Shown one piece after another: positions 42,050-51,161 of a DNA stretch of 64,000 nucleotides. The stretch is from Oscillospiraceae bacterium (GTDB lineage: Bacteria > Bacillota > Clostridia > Saccharofermentanales > Saccharofermentanaceae). Position 1 is the first letter of the stretch. Each line of letters starts with the position of its first letter. The translations under genes and the position numbers were made by a program. The stretch is from assembly GCA_015069205.1 (NCBI GenBank), contig SVIZ01000009.1, positions 33,363-97,362 of the forward strand, given 5' to 3'. The notes below the pieces were generated by a model. It made no database searches. It was given only the letters and a program-made list of their open reading frames with translations, and had not been told where the DNA came from.

Positions 42050-45000
42050 TTATACCTTATCAGATTCGGACTTGTCTTCAGGTGTCCGGTTCTCATCAAG
42101 GATCCGGAGAAGGCCGATGATCTCTGTTACCGTCTTATCCTGTTTTACGGAAGATGGCTTGAAAAGCATGTAGGGCATGCTTCCTGTCGCGTTGATCGTT
42201 ACTCTCGCGCCATAGAAATGATCTCTCATCAAAGCACCCAGCGCCTGCATGTCTATCTGAAGGTTCGGGTTGAGATAAAGCCTTACTCCGGCGTTCTTTA
42301 TGGATGCTTTGGTAAAGCCCAACGTGCCTGCAAGAGATCTCATGAGAGAGACACCCGAGAGGATATAAACTTCTGAAGGTGCATCGCCGTAACGGTCGGT
42401 GACTTCGTCGATAAAGTCGCTGTAAGATTCGAAGCTTGAGATGTCGCCGATACGTCTGTAGCAGCTCATCCTGGCCGCCTCGTCCTGAATGTAGGAAGAA
42501 GGAATGTATGCGTCATAATCGACTTCAACCGTAAAGCCTTTTTCGGCGCTCTCTGAATGGCCGGTAATCACATCAGTATCAAGAACTTCGTCTTTGCCGG
42601 ACTTGAGAAGACGGACTTCCTCATCAAGGAGCCTGCAGTATAGTTCATAACCGATGACGTCCATCTGGCCGTGCTGCTCGGCGCCCAAAAGGCTGCCTGC
42701 GCCTCTTACCTCAAGGTCACGCATGGCGATCCTGACACCTGAACCGAGTTCGGTGAATTCACGGAGGGCGTTGAGTCTTTTCGAGGCTTCCTCGTTAAGG
42801 GGAGCGTCGGCGTTATATGTGATGTAAGCATAAGCCTGTCTGTCTGAACGGCCTACACGGCCCTTGATCTGATAGAGCTGCGAGAGGCCGAAGCGGTCGG
42901 CGTTCTCGACGATCAGCGTGTTTACGTTCGGCATGTCGACGCCGTTTTCGATGATGGTCGTGCAGACGAGGATGTCGTACTTGCCTTCGACGAAGTCAGT
43001 GACTACTGCCTCAAGGCCGTTTTCGGGCATCTGGCCGTGTGCATAAGTGACGCGCACGCCGGGCATTGCTTTCGCGAGGTTGTCGGCAACCTTATCAATG
43101 TCTGATGTCCTGTTGTAAAGATAGAAGATCTGGCCGCCTCTTGCGATCTCACGCATGCACGCCTGGACGATGATCTGCTCGTCGTAGCCAAGCACGTATG
43201 TCTGTACCGCACGCCTGTTAAAAGGCGCTTCCTCAAGAACAGAGATGTCCCTGATGCCTGAAAGCGACATGTGGAGCGTTCTCGGGATAGGCGTTGCTGA
43301 CAGAGAAAGTACGTCGACGTCAGTCTTCATGGACTTGATCTTCTCTTTGTGGTTGACGCCGAATCTCTGTTCCTCGTCGATTACGAGAAGACCCAGATGC
43401 GGCGGTTTTACGTCGTTTGAAAGCGCTCTGTGGGTGCCGATGATGATGTCGATCTTGCCGCTCTCGATATCAATGAGATTCTGCTTTATCTGCGCCTGCG
43501 AGACGAATCTTGAGAGCATGCAGACGTTTACCGGGAAGCCCTTTAATCTGCGGGATAAGTTCTCGTAGTGCTGCTGCGCAAGGAGTGTCGTCGGCGCGAG
43601 CATTATTACCTGTCTGCCGTTCATGACCGCCTTGAACATTGCCCTGAATGCGACTTCCGTCTTGCCGAATCCGACGTCTCCGCAAAGGAGTCTGTCCATC
43701 GGTCTCTCGGATTCCATGTCTGTCTTTATCTCATGTACCGCGCGGAGCTGGTCGTCAGTCTCAACGAACGGGAATTTGGCTTCGAAAAGTTTCTGCTGCT
43801 CATCGTCCGGCGCGCACGCAAAGCCCTTGTTTACGCTTCTTGCGGCATAGATCTTCAAAAGGTCGTATGCAACTTTCTTGATCGCATCCCTTGCACGCGA
43901 TACGGACTTCTTCCACTCGTCACCGCCAAGCCTTGAGAGCTTCGGCTCTTTCTCGCCCGGGCCGACGTATTTCTGAAGCGAATCCAGATTCTCAGGAAGG
44001 ATATAAAGCGTCTCGCCCTTTGCATAAGTCAGCTTCAGGTAGTCCTTGCGGATCTCACCGACCCTCATGTTGACGAGACCTTCGTAACGGCCGACACCGT
44101 GCTTGTCGTGAACTACGTAGTCGCCCGGATTGATCTCACTGAAGAACTGGATCCTGTTGCCGCCCTTCTTCTTTTCGGGGCGCTTCTGCTCAGATCCATA
44201 TAACTCCTGTTCGCCCAGGATGGTGATTCCCAAAAGCGGATAGTTAAAACCCGCCGGGAGCGGTGCGTCGATTATCTCGGTGAAGCAGTCGTATTCAGCC
44301 AGACGTTCCTTAAGCTGCTCCCAGCGCCTTCCGTGGTGAGCAACAAGATAAACGTTCTTATTCTCCCTGAGGAGTGCGGAAAGCTCCTGCGCACGGCCCG
44401 AAAAGTTATCTGCCGGGAAGCCTGATACCGTATGAAGCACTCCGCCAGGCAAACCATTGCCGGAAGACTGGAACATGGACAATGTAACAATGTTATCCAG
44501 CCCGTCTAATGCCCTCATGAGCTTTGAAATGTTCACCATGGCAGACGGAGCACACGTCGGCGCGATACCTATCTCAAAAGAGTCGCGGCAGCGCTGCACA
44601 TATTCGCCCGCATAAGCATTCATGCGCGCATCGATATCGACCATCTCGTCGGCAAAGAAAACGACGTCGCTGCCGTTCACGTAATCTATTATGGTCTGAT
44701 AGTCCTTGAGTATGATCCCAAGCCATCTTGCGATGCCCGAAGGCTCGATTCCGTTGCTGATCTTCTCAGCGTCGCCCGTTGCCGTTCTGGACAAAAGCTC
44801 TGCAGCGCGCCTTACTTCCCTCGTCGCCGTGTTCATCTTGGCGAGGTCTTCCTGCACACGATCCTTAATGAGCGATGCTATCTCATCGCGCTTATCTTCA
44901 GGGAAAGCATATGCGGATGCAGGGACTGCGGCAGTCTCTTCGAGCTGGCCCGTCGATCTCTGCGTCTCCCTGTCGAATGTCTTTATCTGGTCTATCTCGG

Positions 45001-45604
45001 TGTCGAAAAAACTGACTCTCACGGGTTCTGTATAAGACGGCGAATAGATGTCGACAATGTCGCCTCTTACTGAGAATTCGCCCTTTTCCATTACCTGCGG
45101 GACGTTTTCGTAGCCGTTTAAAAGGAGCTTTTCGACGAGTTCGTCGCGCTCCATTTCCATGCCGACCTTAAGATCGATTATCCTCTTTCGGAAAACTTCT
45201 TTGGGTTCAAGTTTGTTAAGTAGCGCACCTGCCGTTATTACGGCAGCCCCGTATTCGCCTCTGGCAAGCTCTGAGAGCGCCGCGGAACGGTTAAGCTCTA
45301 ATTCTCTGGAAGAAGCCTCCGCGCTCACGAGAGACAATTCTGAGGGCGACAGAAGGGTAACCGGCTCGTCGGTGAATGCCGCACAGTAAGATGCGGTCAC
45401 ACGCGCCCTTGCGCTGTCGGGTTCGATGAATACAGCCTTGCGGCCGTTAAGGCGGGCCAGAGCCATAGCAACATAGACCTTCTGCTCGTTGCACAGGCCC
45501 GTGATGTTAAGATGCTTCCCCGTTTTCAGACTTGTGGAAAAGTCAGCGGCGAGCTCTTTGTCGGATGCGATCCTTCCAAGGAGTTCGGTGAGGCTTTTAT
45601 CCAT
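42050..45604 (-). CDS. mfd: Transcription-repair coupling factor
   Basis: This 1184-residue ATP-driven translocase removes RNA polymerase stalled at DNA damage and recruits UvrA. The N-terminal UvrB-homology region is followed by a CarD-like RNA-polymerase-binding domain (INPGDYVVHDKHGVGRYEGL, about residues 490-560). Helicase motifs: LLCGDVGFGKTEVAFRAM near 640, DEEQRFGV near 743, SATPIPRTL, and TTIIENGVDMPNVNTLIVE. The C-terminal regulatory domain closes the protein. Length is normal. The start overlaps the pth stop by 8 bases, the common pth-mfd order of Firmicutes. Confidence 0.97.
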   Translation of the reverse strand: MDKSLTELLGRIASDKELAADFSTSLKTGKHLNITGLCNEQKVYVAMALARLNGRKAVFIEPDSARARVTASYCAAFTDEPVTLLSPSELSLVSAEASSRELELNRSAALSELARGEYGAAVITAGALLNKLEPKEVFRKRIIDLKVGMEMERDELVEKLLLNGYENVPQVMEKGEFSVRGDIVDIYSPSYTEPVRVSFFDTEIDQIKTFDRETQRSTGQLEETAAVPASAYAFPEDKRDEIASLIKDRVQEDLAKMNTATREVRRAAELLSRTATGDAEKISNGIEPSGIARWLGIILKDYQTIIDYVNGSDVVFFADEMVDIDARMNAYAGEYVQRCRDSFEIGIAPTCAPSAMVNISKLMRALDGLDNIVTLSMFQSSGNGLPGGVLHTVSGFPADNFSGRAQELSALLRENKNVYLVAHHGRRWEQLKERLAEYDCFTEIIDAPLPAGFNYPLLGITILGEQELYGSEQKRPEKKKGGNRIQFFSEINPGDYVVHDKHGVGRYEGLVNMRVGEIRKDYLKLTYAKGETLYILPENLDSLQKYVGPGEKEPKLSRLGGDEWKKSVSRARDAIKKVAYDLLKIYAARSVNKGFACAPDDEQQKLFEAKFPFVETDDQLRAVHEIKTDMESERPMDRLLCGDVGFGKTEVAFRAMFKAVMNGRQVIMLAPTTLLAQQHYENLSRRLKGFPVNVCMLSRFVSQAQIKQNLIDIESGKIDIIIGTHRALSNDVKPPHLGLLVIDEEQRFGVNHKEKIKSMKTDVDVLSLSATPIPRTLHMSLSGIRDISVLEEAPFNRRAVQTYVLGYDEQIIVQACMREIARGGQIFYLYNRTSDIDKVADNLAKAMPGVRVTYAHGQMPENGLEAVVTDFVEGKYDILVCTTIIENGVDMPNVNTLIVENADRFGLSQLYQIKGRVGRSDRQAYAYITYNADAPLNEEASKRLNALREFTELGSGVRIAMRDLEVRGAGSLLGAEQHGQMDVIGYELYCRLLDEEVRLLKSGKDEVLDTDVITGHSESAEKGFTVEVDYDAYIPSSYIQDEAARMSCYRRIGDISSFESYSDFIDEVTDRYGDAPSEVYILSGVSLMRSLAGTLGFTKASIKNAGVRLYLNPNLQIDMQALGALMRDHFYGARVTINATGSMPYMLFKPSSVKQDKTVTEIIGLLRILDENRTPEDKSESDKV

Positions 45605-46127
45605 TAGAGATGATCTCCTCTACTGCCTCACACGCTTTTACGAATGCGTCGTTCATGAGTGACCGGTCATCTGCGGGCACTTCGGAAAGAACATAATTAA
45701 CGAGATCCCAGTGTTCAGGCACCGGACCCGTGCCGATCCTGACACGCGGAAACTCCTGTGTTCCAAGGAGCTGGATCACGGATCTCATGCCGTTATGCGT
45801 GCCGGCACTGCCCTTGGGTCTGACCCTGATAGTGCCCTTGGCAATGTCGATATCGTCGTAAACAGTGATGATGTTTTTCGGCGGGACCTTATAGAAATTA
45901 CTGATCTCAACCAGGCACTCGCCTGAGTTGTTCATGTAGGTCGTGGGCTTGATGATGATGACGTCCTGTCCTGCAATCTTGCCCTTGCCCCAGAGGCCCT
46001 TGTACTTTTCCTTGCCGAGAAAAATGCCATGTTTATCCGCGAGCATATCTACTGCGAGATAGCCCATGTTGTGCCATGTATAGATATACTGTTTTCCCGG
46101 ATTACCGAGTCCGGCCACTATCCACAT
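45597..46127 (-). CDS. pth: Peptidyl-tRNA hydrolase
   Basis: This 176-residue enzyme frees tRNA from peptidyl-tRNA dropped by ribosomes. Motifs: VAGLGNPGKQY, the catalytic histidine in WHNMGY (His19 or 20; the usual preceding Arg is Trp here), KPTTYMNNSG, YDDIDIAKGTIRVRPKGSAGTHNGMRS region and RVRIGTGP. Slightly shorter than the usual 185-190 residues at the C-terminus. It lies between glmU and mfd, 18 bases after glmU. Confidence 0.95.
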   Translation of the reverse strand: MWIVAGLGNPGKQYIYTWHNMGYLAVDMLADKHGIFLGKEKYKGLWGKGKIAGQDVIIIKPTTYMNNSGECLVEISNFYKVPPKNIITVYDDIDIAKGTIRVRPKGSAGTHNGMRSVIQLLGTQEFPRVRIGTGPVPEHWDLVNYVLSEVPADDRSLMNDAFVKACEAVEEIISNG

Positions 46128-46145
46128 AAAGATCCTTCCGGAAGA

Positions 46146-47561
46146 TCAGACCTCTGAACGTCTGTCGTCGAGTCTGATATAATTCTCGCCTCTCATACGG
46201 CTCTTGTCTGCAACCCAGTTTTCCTTGTTGAGCTGCTTTGATCTTCCGATACCGAGCGAAAGCGCCGGAACGTCGGATGTGATCGTTGAGCCTGCGGCAA
46301 TGTAGCAGTCCTTGCCGAGAACGACAGAGGATACGATATTGGAGTTGCCTCCGATGAATACGTTGTCCTCGATCGTGCAGCCGACCTTGTCCTGACCGTC
46401 GAAGTTACATGTAACGGTACCGCATCCGAAGTTAACGTTGCGGCCTACCTTCGAGTCACCGATGTATGTAAGGTGACGTGCTCTCGTATATTCGCCGATG
46501 TCAGAACCCTTGACCTCAACGTATGCACCGAGTGTTACGTGATCGTCGATCTTGGATTCAGGTCTGATGTGCGTATAAGGTCCGATACGGCAGTCCTTGC
46601 CGATCGTGCTTGAAGAAACGATAGAGTTATCAACAACCGTGCCGTCGCCGATATCAGAGCAGTCGATTCTTGTATTCTCGCCGATGATGCAGTCCTCACC
46701 GATGTTTGTGTTGCCGATGAGCGTCGTGCCCGGCAGGATAACAGTATCCTGGCCGATCTCTACTGCGTGGTGGATCCATGTAGCATTGGGATCAACGATC
46801 TCGACACCGTTCTTCATGTGGCGGTCGAGGATCCTGTGGTTCATGATGTCTCTTACCTGGGCGAGCTGCTTTCTGTCGTTAACTCCCCTTGTGTCATCGA
46901 AATCGCAGACAACCGCACCTACCGTGTAGCCGTCACCGATAAGGATTCCGATGGTATCTGTAAGGTAATATTCCTTCTGGGCGTTGTTTGCGCCGATCCT
47001 GCCCAAAGCAGAGATAAGCAAAGGCGTCCTGAAAACATACATTGAAGAGTTGATCTCTTTGCACTTGAGCTCTTCGGGTGTGCAGTCCTTGTGCTCTACG
47101 ATCCTGAGAACGTTGCCGTCCTCGCCTCTGATGATCCTTCCGTAACCTGTCGGATCGTCTGCCTCAGCAGTGATGAGGATCGCTGCGCAATTGGAAGCTG
47201 CTGAATCGAAAGCATCGAGAGCCTTCTTGATCGTGTCTGCCGATACCATCGGGCAGTCGCCGGGAAGAACGATCGTAAGTCCGTCTCTGCCCTCAAGGAA
47301 AGGTGCAGCCTGCATTACGGCATGGCCTGTTCCTCTCTGCTCTTCCTGAAGTACGTATGCGACATTCTCGCCCAATACGCTTCTGATCTCAGCCTGTGCT
47401 TCACCTACTATATATACCTGGTCCTGGCAGCCTGCCTCCTGAAGCGCGTCAGCTACCCATTGAATGATCGGTTTGCCCGACACCTGGAACACAACTTTAG
47501 AATGCTTTGACTTCATTCTCGTGCTCTTACCTGCCGCCATAACAACCGCACTGATTTCCAT
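46146..47561 (-). CDS. glmU: Bifunctional UDP-GlcNAc pyrophosphorylase / glucosamine-1-phosphate N-acetyltransferase
   Basis: This 471-residue enzyme makes UDP-N-acetylglucosamine for peptidoglycan. The uridylyltransferase half (1 to about 230) starts with VVMAAGKSTRMKSKHSKV and has VLPGDCPMVSADT. The second half is a left-handed beta helix of hexapeptide repeats (about 255-450) with TYIGDSKVGRNVNFGCGTV and the acetyl-CoA end. First gene in a glmU-pth-mfd-tRNA-Arg series, a conserved Firmicutes neighbourhood. Confidence 0.97.
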   Translation of the reverse strand: MEISAVVMAAGKSTRMKSKHSKVVFQVSGKPIIQWVADALQEAGCQDQVYIVGEAQAEIRSVLGENVAYVLQEEQRGTGHAVMQAAPFLEGRDGLTIVLPGDCPMVSADTIKKALDAFDSAASNCAAILITAEADDPTGYGRIIRGEDGNVLRIVEHKDCTPEELKCKEINSSMYVFRTPLLISALGRIGANNAQKEYYLTDTIGILIGDGYTVGAVVCDFDDTRGVNDRKQLAQVRDIMNHRILDRHMKNGVEIVDPNATWIHHAVEIGQDTVILPGTTLIGNTNIGEDCIIGENTRIDCSDIGDGTVVDNSIVSSSTIGKDCRIGPYTHIRPESKIDDHVTLGAYVEVKGSDIGEYTRARHLTYIGDSKVGRNVNFGCGTVTCNFDGQDKVGCTIEDNVFIGGNSNIVSSVVLGKDCYIAAGSTITSDVPALSLGIGRSKQLNKENWVADKSRMRGENYIRLDDRRSEV

Positions 47562-47640
47562 AAATTAACCTCTTAAGTTTGTTATTTGGGATTTTACCCC
47601 CGACATTATAGCAAATTCTTACTTCTTATTAAATGAAAAG

Positions 47641-47670
47641 CCCTGCACTTATTGGGACAAGTGCAGGACT
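47641..47670 (-). terminator. Terminator of ldh
   Basis: CCTGCACTT and AAGTGCAGG form a 9-bp stem on an 8-base loop, followed on the minus strand by GCTTTTC. Confidence 0.85.
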
Positions 47671-47724
47671 TGGGATTTTTCCTTTTCGCGCCCGAAAACA
47701 AAGGCGCATCAAGTATCCGCCCTA

Positions 47725-48678
47725 TCAGAGGCCCTCTACGGAAGCGATAGCCTCACGCATATTTGCCTCAGATTTCTTGAGGAGCTCGTACTCTTCGTCT
47801 GTAAGACGCATGTCGATGATCTTATCAACGCCGTTAGCACCGAGGAGTGCAGGAACGTCGAGAGTAACACCGGAGATGCCGTACTCGCCGTTGAGTCTTG
47901 CGGATACTGTTCTGATAGTGTGCTCGTCTTCTGTGATGCTTCTGAGGAGAGTAGCAGCACTTACGGCGATACCGTTGAATGTAGCGCCCTTGAGCTTGAT
48001 GATCTCAGCGCCTGCAGACTTTGTCTTCTGAGCGATCTCAGCCTTAACGTCTTCACCGAAAGGTACGCCGATTGCATCTGCGTACTCGTCGATGGACATA
48101 CCTGCAACGTGAGTGTGGCTCCATGCAGGGAACTGTGTCTCGCCGTGCTCGCCGAGGATATAACCGTGAACGTTTCTAACGTCAACGCCAAGCTTTCTGG
48201 AAATGAGGACTCTGAAACGTGCAGAGTCAAGGTTCGTACCTGAACCGATGATCTTGTTTGAAGGAAGTCCGGACCACTCTGCAACCTTATATGTAACGAG
48301 GTCGCAAGGGTTGGAGATTACCATGATGACACCCTTGTTGTAGTGCTCCATGATGCTGTCAGTAATGACATGAGCAAGCTTGACGTTCTTCTTTGCAAGG
48401 TCAAGTCTTGTCTCGCCTTCTTTTCTGGGGATACCTGCCGTGATGATGATGCAGTCAGCATCCTTAACGTCAGAATAGTCGCCTGCGTGAATGTACATAT
48501 CGCCGATGAACGGAAGTCCGTGGCTGATATCAAGTGCCTCACCCAGAGCCTTTTCCTTATTGACATCAATAAGAACGAGCTCAGAGCAGAGCTGCTGCAT
48601 TGCGATTGCGAAAGCGGTTGTAGATCCTACCGCGCCTGCGCCGATAATGGCGACTTTTGTTCCTTCTTGTTTATACAT
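47725..48678 (-). CDS. ldh: L-lactate dehydrogenase
   Basis: This 317-residue tetrameric NADH enzyme reduces pyruvate to lactate. The NAD-binding GAGAVGS lies near residues 13-19, ITAGIPRKEGETRLDL carries the substrate arginine, and the catalytic histidine is in ILGEHGET near 179. SNPCDLVTY and GSGTNLDSARFR are as in LDH rather than malate dehydrogenase. It suggests fermentative growth. I looked for a Rex-type operator upstream and saw none convincing. Confidence 0.95.
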   Translation of the reverse strand: MYKQEGTKVAIIGAGAVGSTTAFAIAMQQLCSELVLIDVNKEKALGEALDISHGLPFIGDMYIHAGDYSDVKDADCIIITAGIPRKEGETRLDLAKKNVKLAHVITDSIMEHYNKGVIMVISNPCDLVTYKVAEWSGLPSNKIIGSGTNLDSARFRVLISRKLGVDVRNVHGYILGEHGETQFPAWSHTHVAGMSIDEYADAIGVPFGEDVKAEIAQKTKSAGAEIIKLKGATFNGIAVSAATLLRSITEDEHTIRTVSARLNGEYGISGVTLDVPALLGANGVDKIIDMRLTDEEYELLKKSEANMREAIASVEGL

Positions 48679-48875
48679 GTCTCATACGCCCCCTTTTGTA
48701 GCAGTATGAATGATATCAAGAATGAATATTCAAATAAAGTCATTATTCGTTGCAAATTTTACCTAAAAAATGCACTCACAAACTGCCGTGCAAGTGTAAT
48801 TTGATAATTTGATAATCAAAGTTTTTGCCCTGTTTTATGGGGTTTCAGGCCTGTTTTAGTCCCCAAAACCGAATG

Positions 48876-48908
48876 AAAAACGGCGCAGGACTTTTATCCC
48901 ACGCCGCC
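48876..48908 (-). terminator. Terminator of thrS
   Basis: On the minus strand GGCG-rich arms (48902-48906 with 48881-48885 and neighbours) close a hairpin followed by TTTTTC. Confidence 0.75.
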
Positions 48909-48934
48909 TGTTATTTGTTTTGTCTGAGCGAAGA

Positions 48935-50761
48935 TCAGATCTCCTGAGGGAGCTCCAATGTTCTTTCTGCATTGAGCTTTTTGCAGAGTTCAACAAACTT
49001 GTCGAGAGCAACACCCTGGAGCTGCTTGTTGGAGCCTCTTACGTTAACGGATACTGTGTTCTCAGCAGCTTCCTTGTCGCCTACAACGAGGATATAAGGA
49101 TCCTTCATCTGCTTGAACTTCTTGATCTTGTCTCTCATGTTAACGTCTGTTAAGTCTGACTCGACTCTTACGCCGGCCTTTGTGAGAGCATCAGCAACCT
49201 TCTGTGCGTACTCGTTGTGCTCAGGTCTGATCGGTACGACTGCAACCTGATAAGGATTGAGCCAGAACGGGAAAGCGCCCTTGAAGTGCTCTGTGATGAT
49301 GCCGATAAAACGCTCGAAAGAACCGAAGATGGCTCTGTGGATAACGATAGGCATCTTCTGTGCGCCGTCCTTGTCGACGAATGTGAGCTCGAAGTTATGA
49401 GGGAGCTGGAAGTCGAGCTGGACTGTACCGCACTGCCACTCACGTCCAAGAGCGTCCTTGATCTGAAGGTCGATCTTCGGGCCGTAGAATGCGCCGTCGC
49501 CTTCGTTGATCTCGTAGTTGCCGTCACCGTACTTCTCGTCGAGGATAGCCTTGAGAGAAGCCTCAGCAGAGTTCCATGACTCGATATCGCCCATGAAGTC
49601 GTCAGGCCTTGTTGAGAACTCGGCTCTGTATGTGATACCGAATGTCTTGTAGATCTCGTCTGCAATAGCGATTACGTCCTTGATCTCGTCCTTGATCTGG
49701 TCAGGCGTAACGAATGTATGGTCGTCGTCCTGACGGAACTCCTGAACTCTGAAAAGACCGTTCATCTGGCCGGACTTCTCCTTACGGTGGAGTACATCGT
49801 ACTCACTGTAACGGATAGGAAGTTCCTTATATGAGTGCATTGTGCGCTTGTAGGACATCATGGCGTTAGGGCAGTTCATAGGCTTAGCTGCCATTGTATC
49901 CTCAGCATCAACGGCGTACTGCTCTGGAGCCTCTTCGCCCTGAACAGCGTCAGTGGCATTAACGCCCTTTGTGATACCGGGAACGATGAACATGTTGTTC
50001 TGATAGTGTGCCCAGTGACCGGAGATGAGCCAAAGCTTCTTATTGTTGATAAGCGGTGCGGAGATCTCCGTGTAGCCGTGTGCGCCCTGGATCTCACGTG
50101 AATACTTCATGAGTTCCTGATAGAGGATCCATCCCCTGGGGAGCCAGTAAGCCATACCGGGAGCTGTCTCACGGAACATAAAGAGGTCAAGAGCCGTACC
50201 GATCTTCTTGTGGTCTCTCTCCTGAGCTTCCTTAAGCCATGCAAGGTGAGCCTTGAGCTCGTCCTTTGAAGGGAACGCGAAAAGATAGATTCTCTGGAGC
50301 TGGTCTCTCTTCTCGTCGCCTCTCCAGTAAGCACCGGAAACGTTCTTGATCTTGAATGCAGCGCTCATAAGCTCCTGTGAATTGTCTACGTGAGGTCCGC
50401 GGCAAAGATCTACATAATCGTCGCCTGTGTAATATATGGATATTGTCTCGTCTGCAGGCAGATCGACAATAAGCTCATGCTTAAACTTCTGATCCTTGAA
50501 GAGTTCCAAAGCCTCATCACGGGAGATGACTTTACGTGTCCAGTCTTCCCTTCTCTTGATGATCTCATGCATCTTGTCTTCGATTGTCTGGAAATCTTCC
50601 TCTGTGACTGTTCTCGGAAGGACAAAATCGTAATAGCAGCCGTCCTCGATCTCAGGTCCGATCGCGTACTGTACCTCTTTGCCGTATAACTCGATTACAG
50701 CCTTTGCAAGGATGTGTGCCAAAGAGTGACGGTACACCTTCAATACTTCTTCTTTTTCCAT
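48935..50761 (-). CDS. thrS: Threonyl-tRNA synthetase lacking the TGS domain
   Basis: This 608-residue class II enzyme charges tRNA-Thr. The editing domain begins almost at once (RHSLAHILAKAV, residues about 11-22, with the HxxxH zinc motif), so the N-terminal TGS domain of about 60 residues found in B. subtilis and E. coli ThrRS is missing. The catalytic core has MNCPNAMM, RYSEYDVLHRKEKSG, VQEFRQDDDHTF and the anticodon domain VVPIRPEHNEYA. ATG 50761 gives MEKEEVLKVY; the frame extends only 10 codons further, too little to encode TGS. No T-box leader is seen in the 200 bases upstream. Confidence 0.93.
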   Translation of the reverse strand: MEKEEVLKVYRHSLAHILAKAVIELYGKEVQYAIGPEIEDGCYYDFVLPRTVTEEDFQTIEDKMHEIIKRREDWTRKVISRDEALELFKDQKFKHELIVDLPADETISIYYTGDDYVDLCRGPHVDNSQELMSAAFKIKNVSGAYWRGDEKRDQLQRIYLFAFPSKDELKAHLAWLKEAQERDHKKIGTALDLFMFRETAPGMAYWLPRGWILYQELMKYSREIQGAHGYTEISAPLINNKKLWLISGHWAHYQNNMFIVPGITKGVNATDAVQGEEAPEQYAVDAEDTMAAKPMNCPNAMMSYKRTMHSYKELPIRYSEYDVLHRKEKSGQMNGLFRVQEFRQDDDHTFVTPDQIKDEIKDVIAIADEIYKTFGITYRAEFSTRPDDFMGDIESWNSAEASLKAILDEKYGDGNYEINEGDGAFYGPKIDLQIKDALGREWQCGTVQLDFQLPHNFELTFVDKDGAQKMPIVIHRAIFGSFERFIGIITEHFKGAFPFWLNPYQVAVVPIRPEHNEYAQKVADALTKAGVRVESDLTDVNMRDKIKKFKQMKDPYILVVGDKEAAENTVSVNVRGSNKQLQGVALDKFVELCKKLNAERTLELPQEI

Positions 50762-50932
50762 TGTTAATTCCTCCTCTAGAGTTTTATGCACAGAACCGCT
50801 GTGCAGATAGAAGAAGATTGTACCACATATTATTTAAAAATGTTGATTTTAAGGGCTTTTCCGATAATTCCCTTATAAATATGCCCGAAAACACGGCATA
50901 AAGCCATTTAAAAGAACGTTTGTTCTCAAATG

Positions 50933-50962
50933 AAAAGCCCTTCCGAAATTGGAAGGGCTTTA
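50933..50962 (-). terminator. Terminator of tRNA-Ser
   Basis: AAAGCCCTTCC and GGAAGGGCTTTT form an 11-bp stem directly after the tRNA 3' end on the minus strand. Confidence 0.88.
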
Positions 50963-50969
50963 AGATCTT

Positions 50970-51058
50970 TGGCGGAGCCGCAGGGATTCGAACCCTGGTG
51001 CCCGTGAAGGCAAACGGTTTTCAAGACCGCCTCGTTATGACCACTTCGATACAGCTCC
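50970..51058 (-). tRNA. tRNA-Ser (anticodon TGA)
   Basis: 89 bases on the minus strand. The acceptor stem GGAGCTG/CGGCTCC has discriminator G and an encoded CCA. The anticodon loop CTTGAAA (anticodon TGA, reads TCA) sits on stem GCGGT/ACCGT. The long variable arm GCCTTCACGGGC and T arm CAGGG-TTCGAAT-CCCTG are as expected for tRNA-Ser. Confidence 0.96.
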
Positions 51059-51161
51059 ATACCTAAAGGCACTTAAGTATACATAATCCGAAAGACTTTT
51101 TCAAGTAGCTGTCTGAAAAGGTTTCTCTTATATATAAATATAGTACCTTAAAGATATAACA

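Noticed and set aside
48679..48934. Rex operator in front of ldh
   Set aside because: No TTGTnAAn4TTnACAA-like palindrome was found; only AT-rich DNA and direct GATAATTTGATAATC-like repetition.
50762..50969. T-box riboswitch upstream of thrS
   Set aside because: No specifier loop or T-box sequence (such as TGGNACCGCG) is present; the stretch holds only the end of the tRNA-Ser transcript and its terminator.
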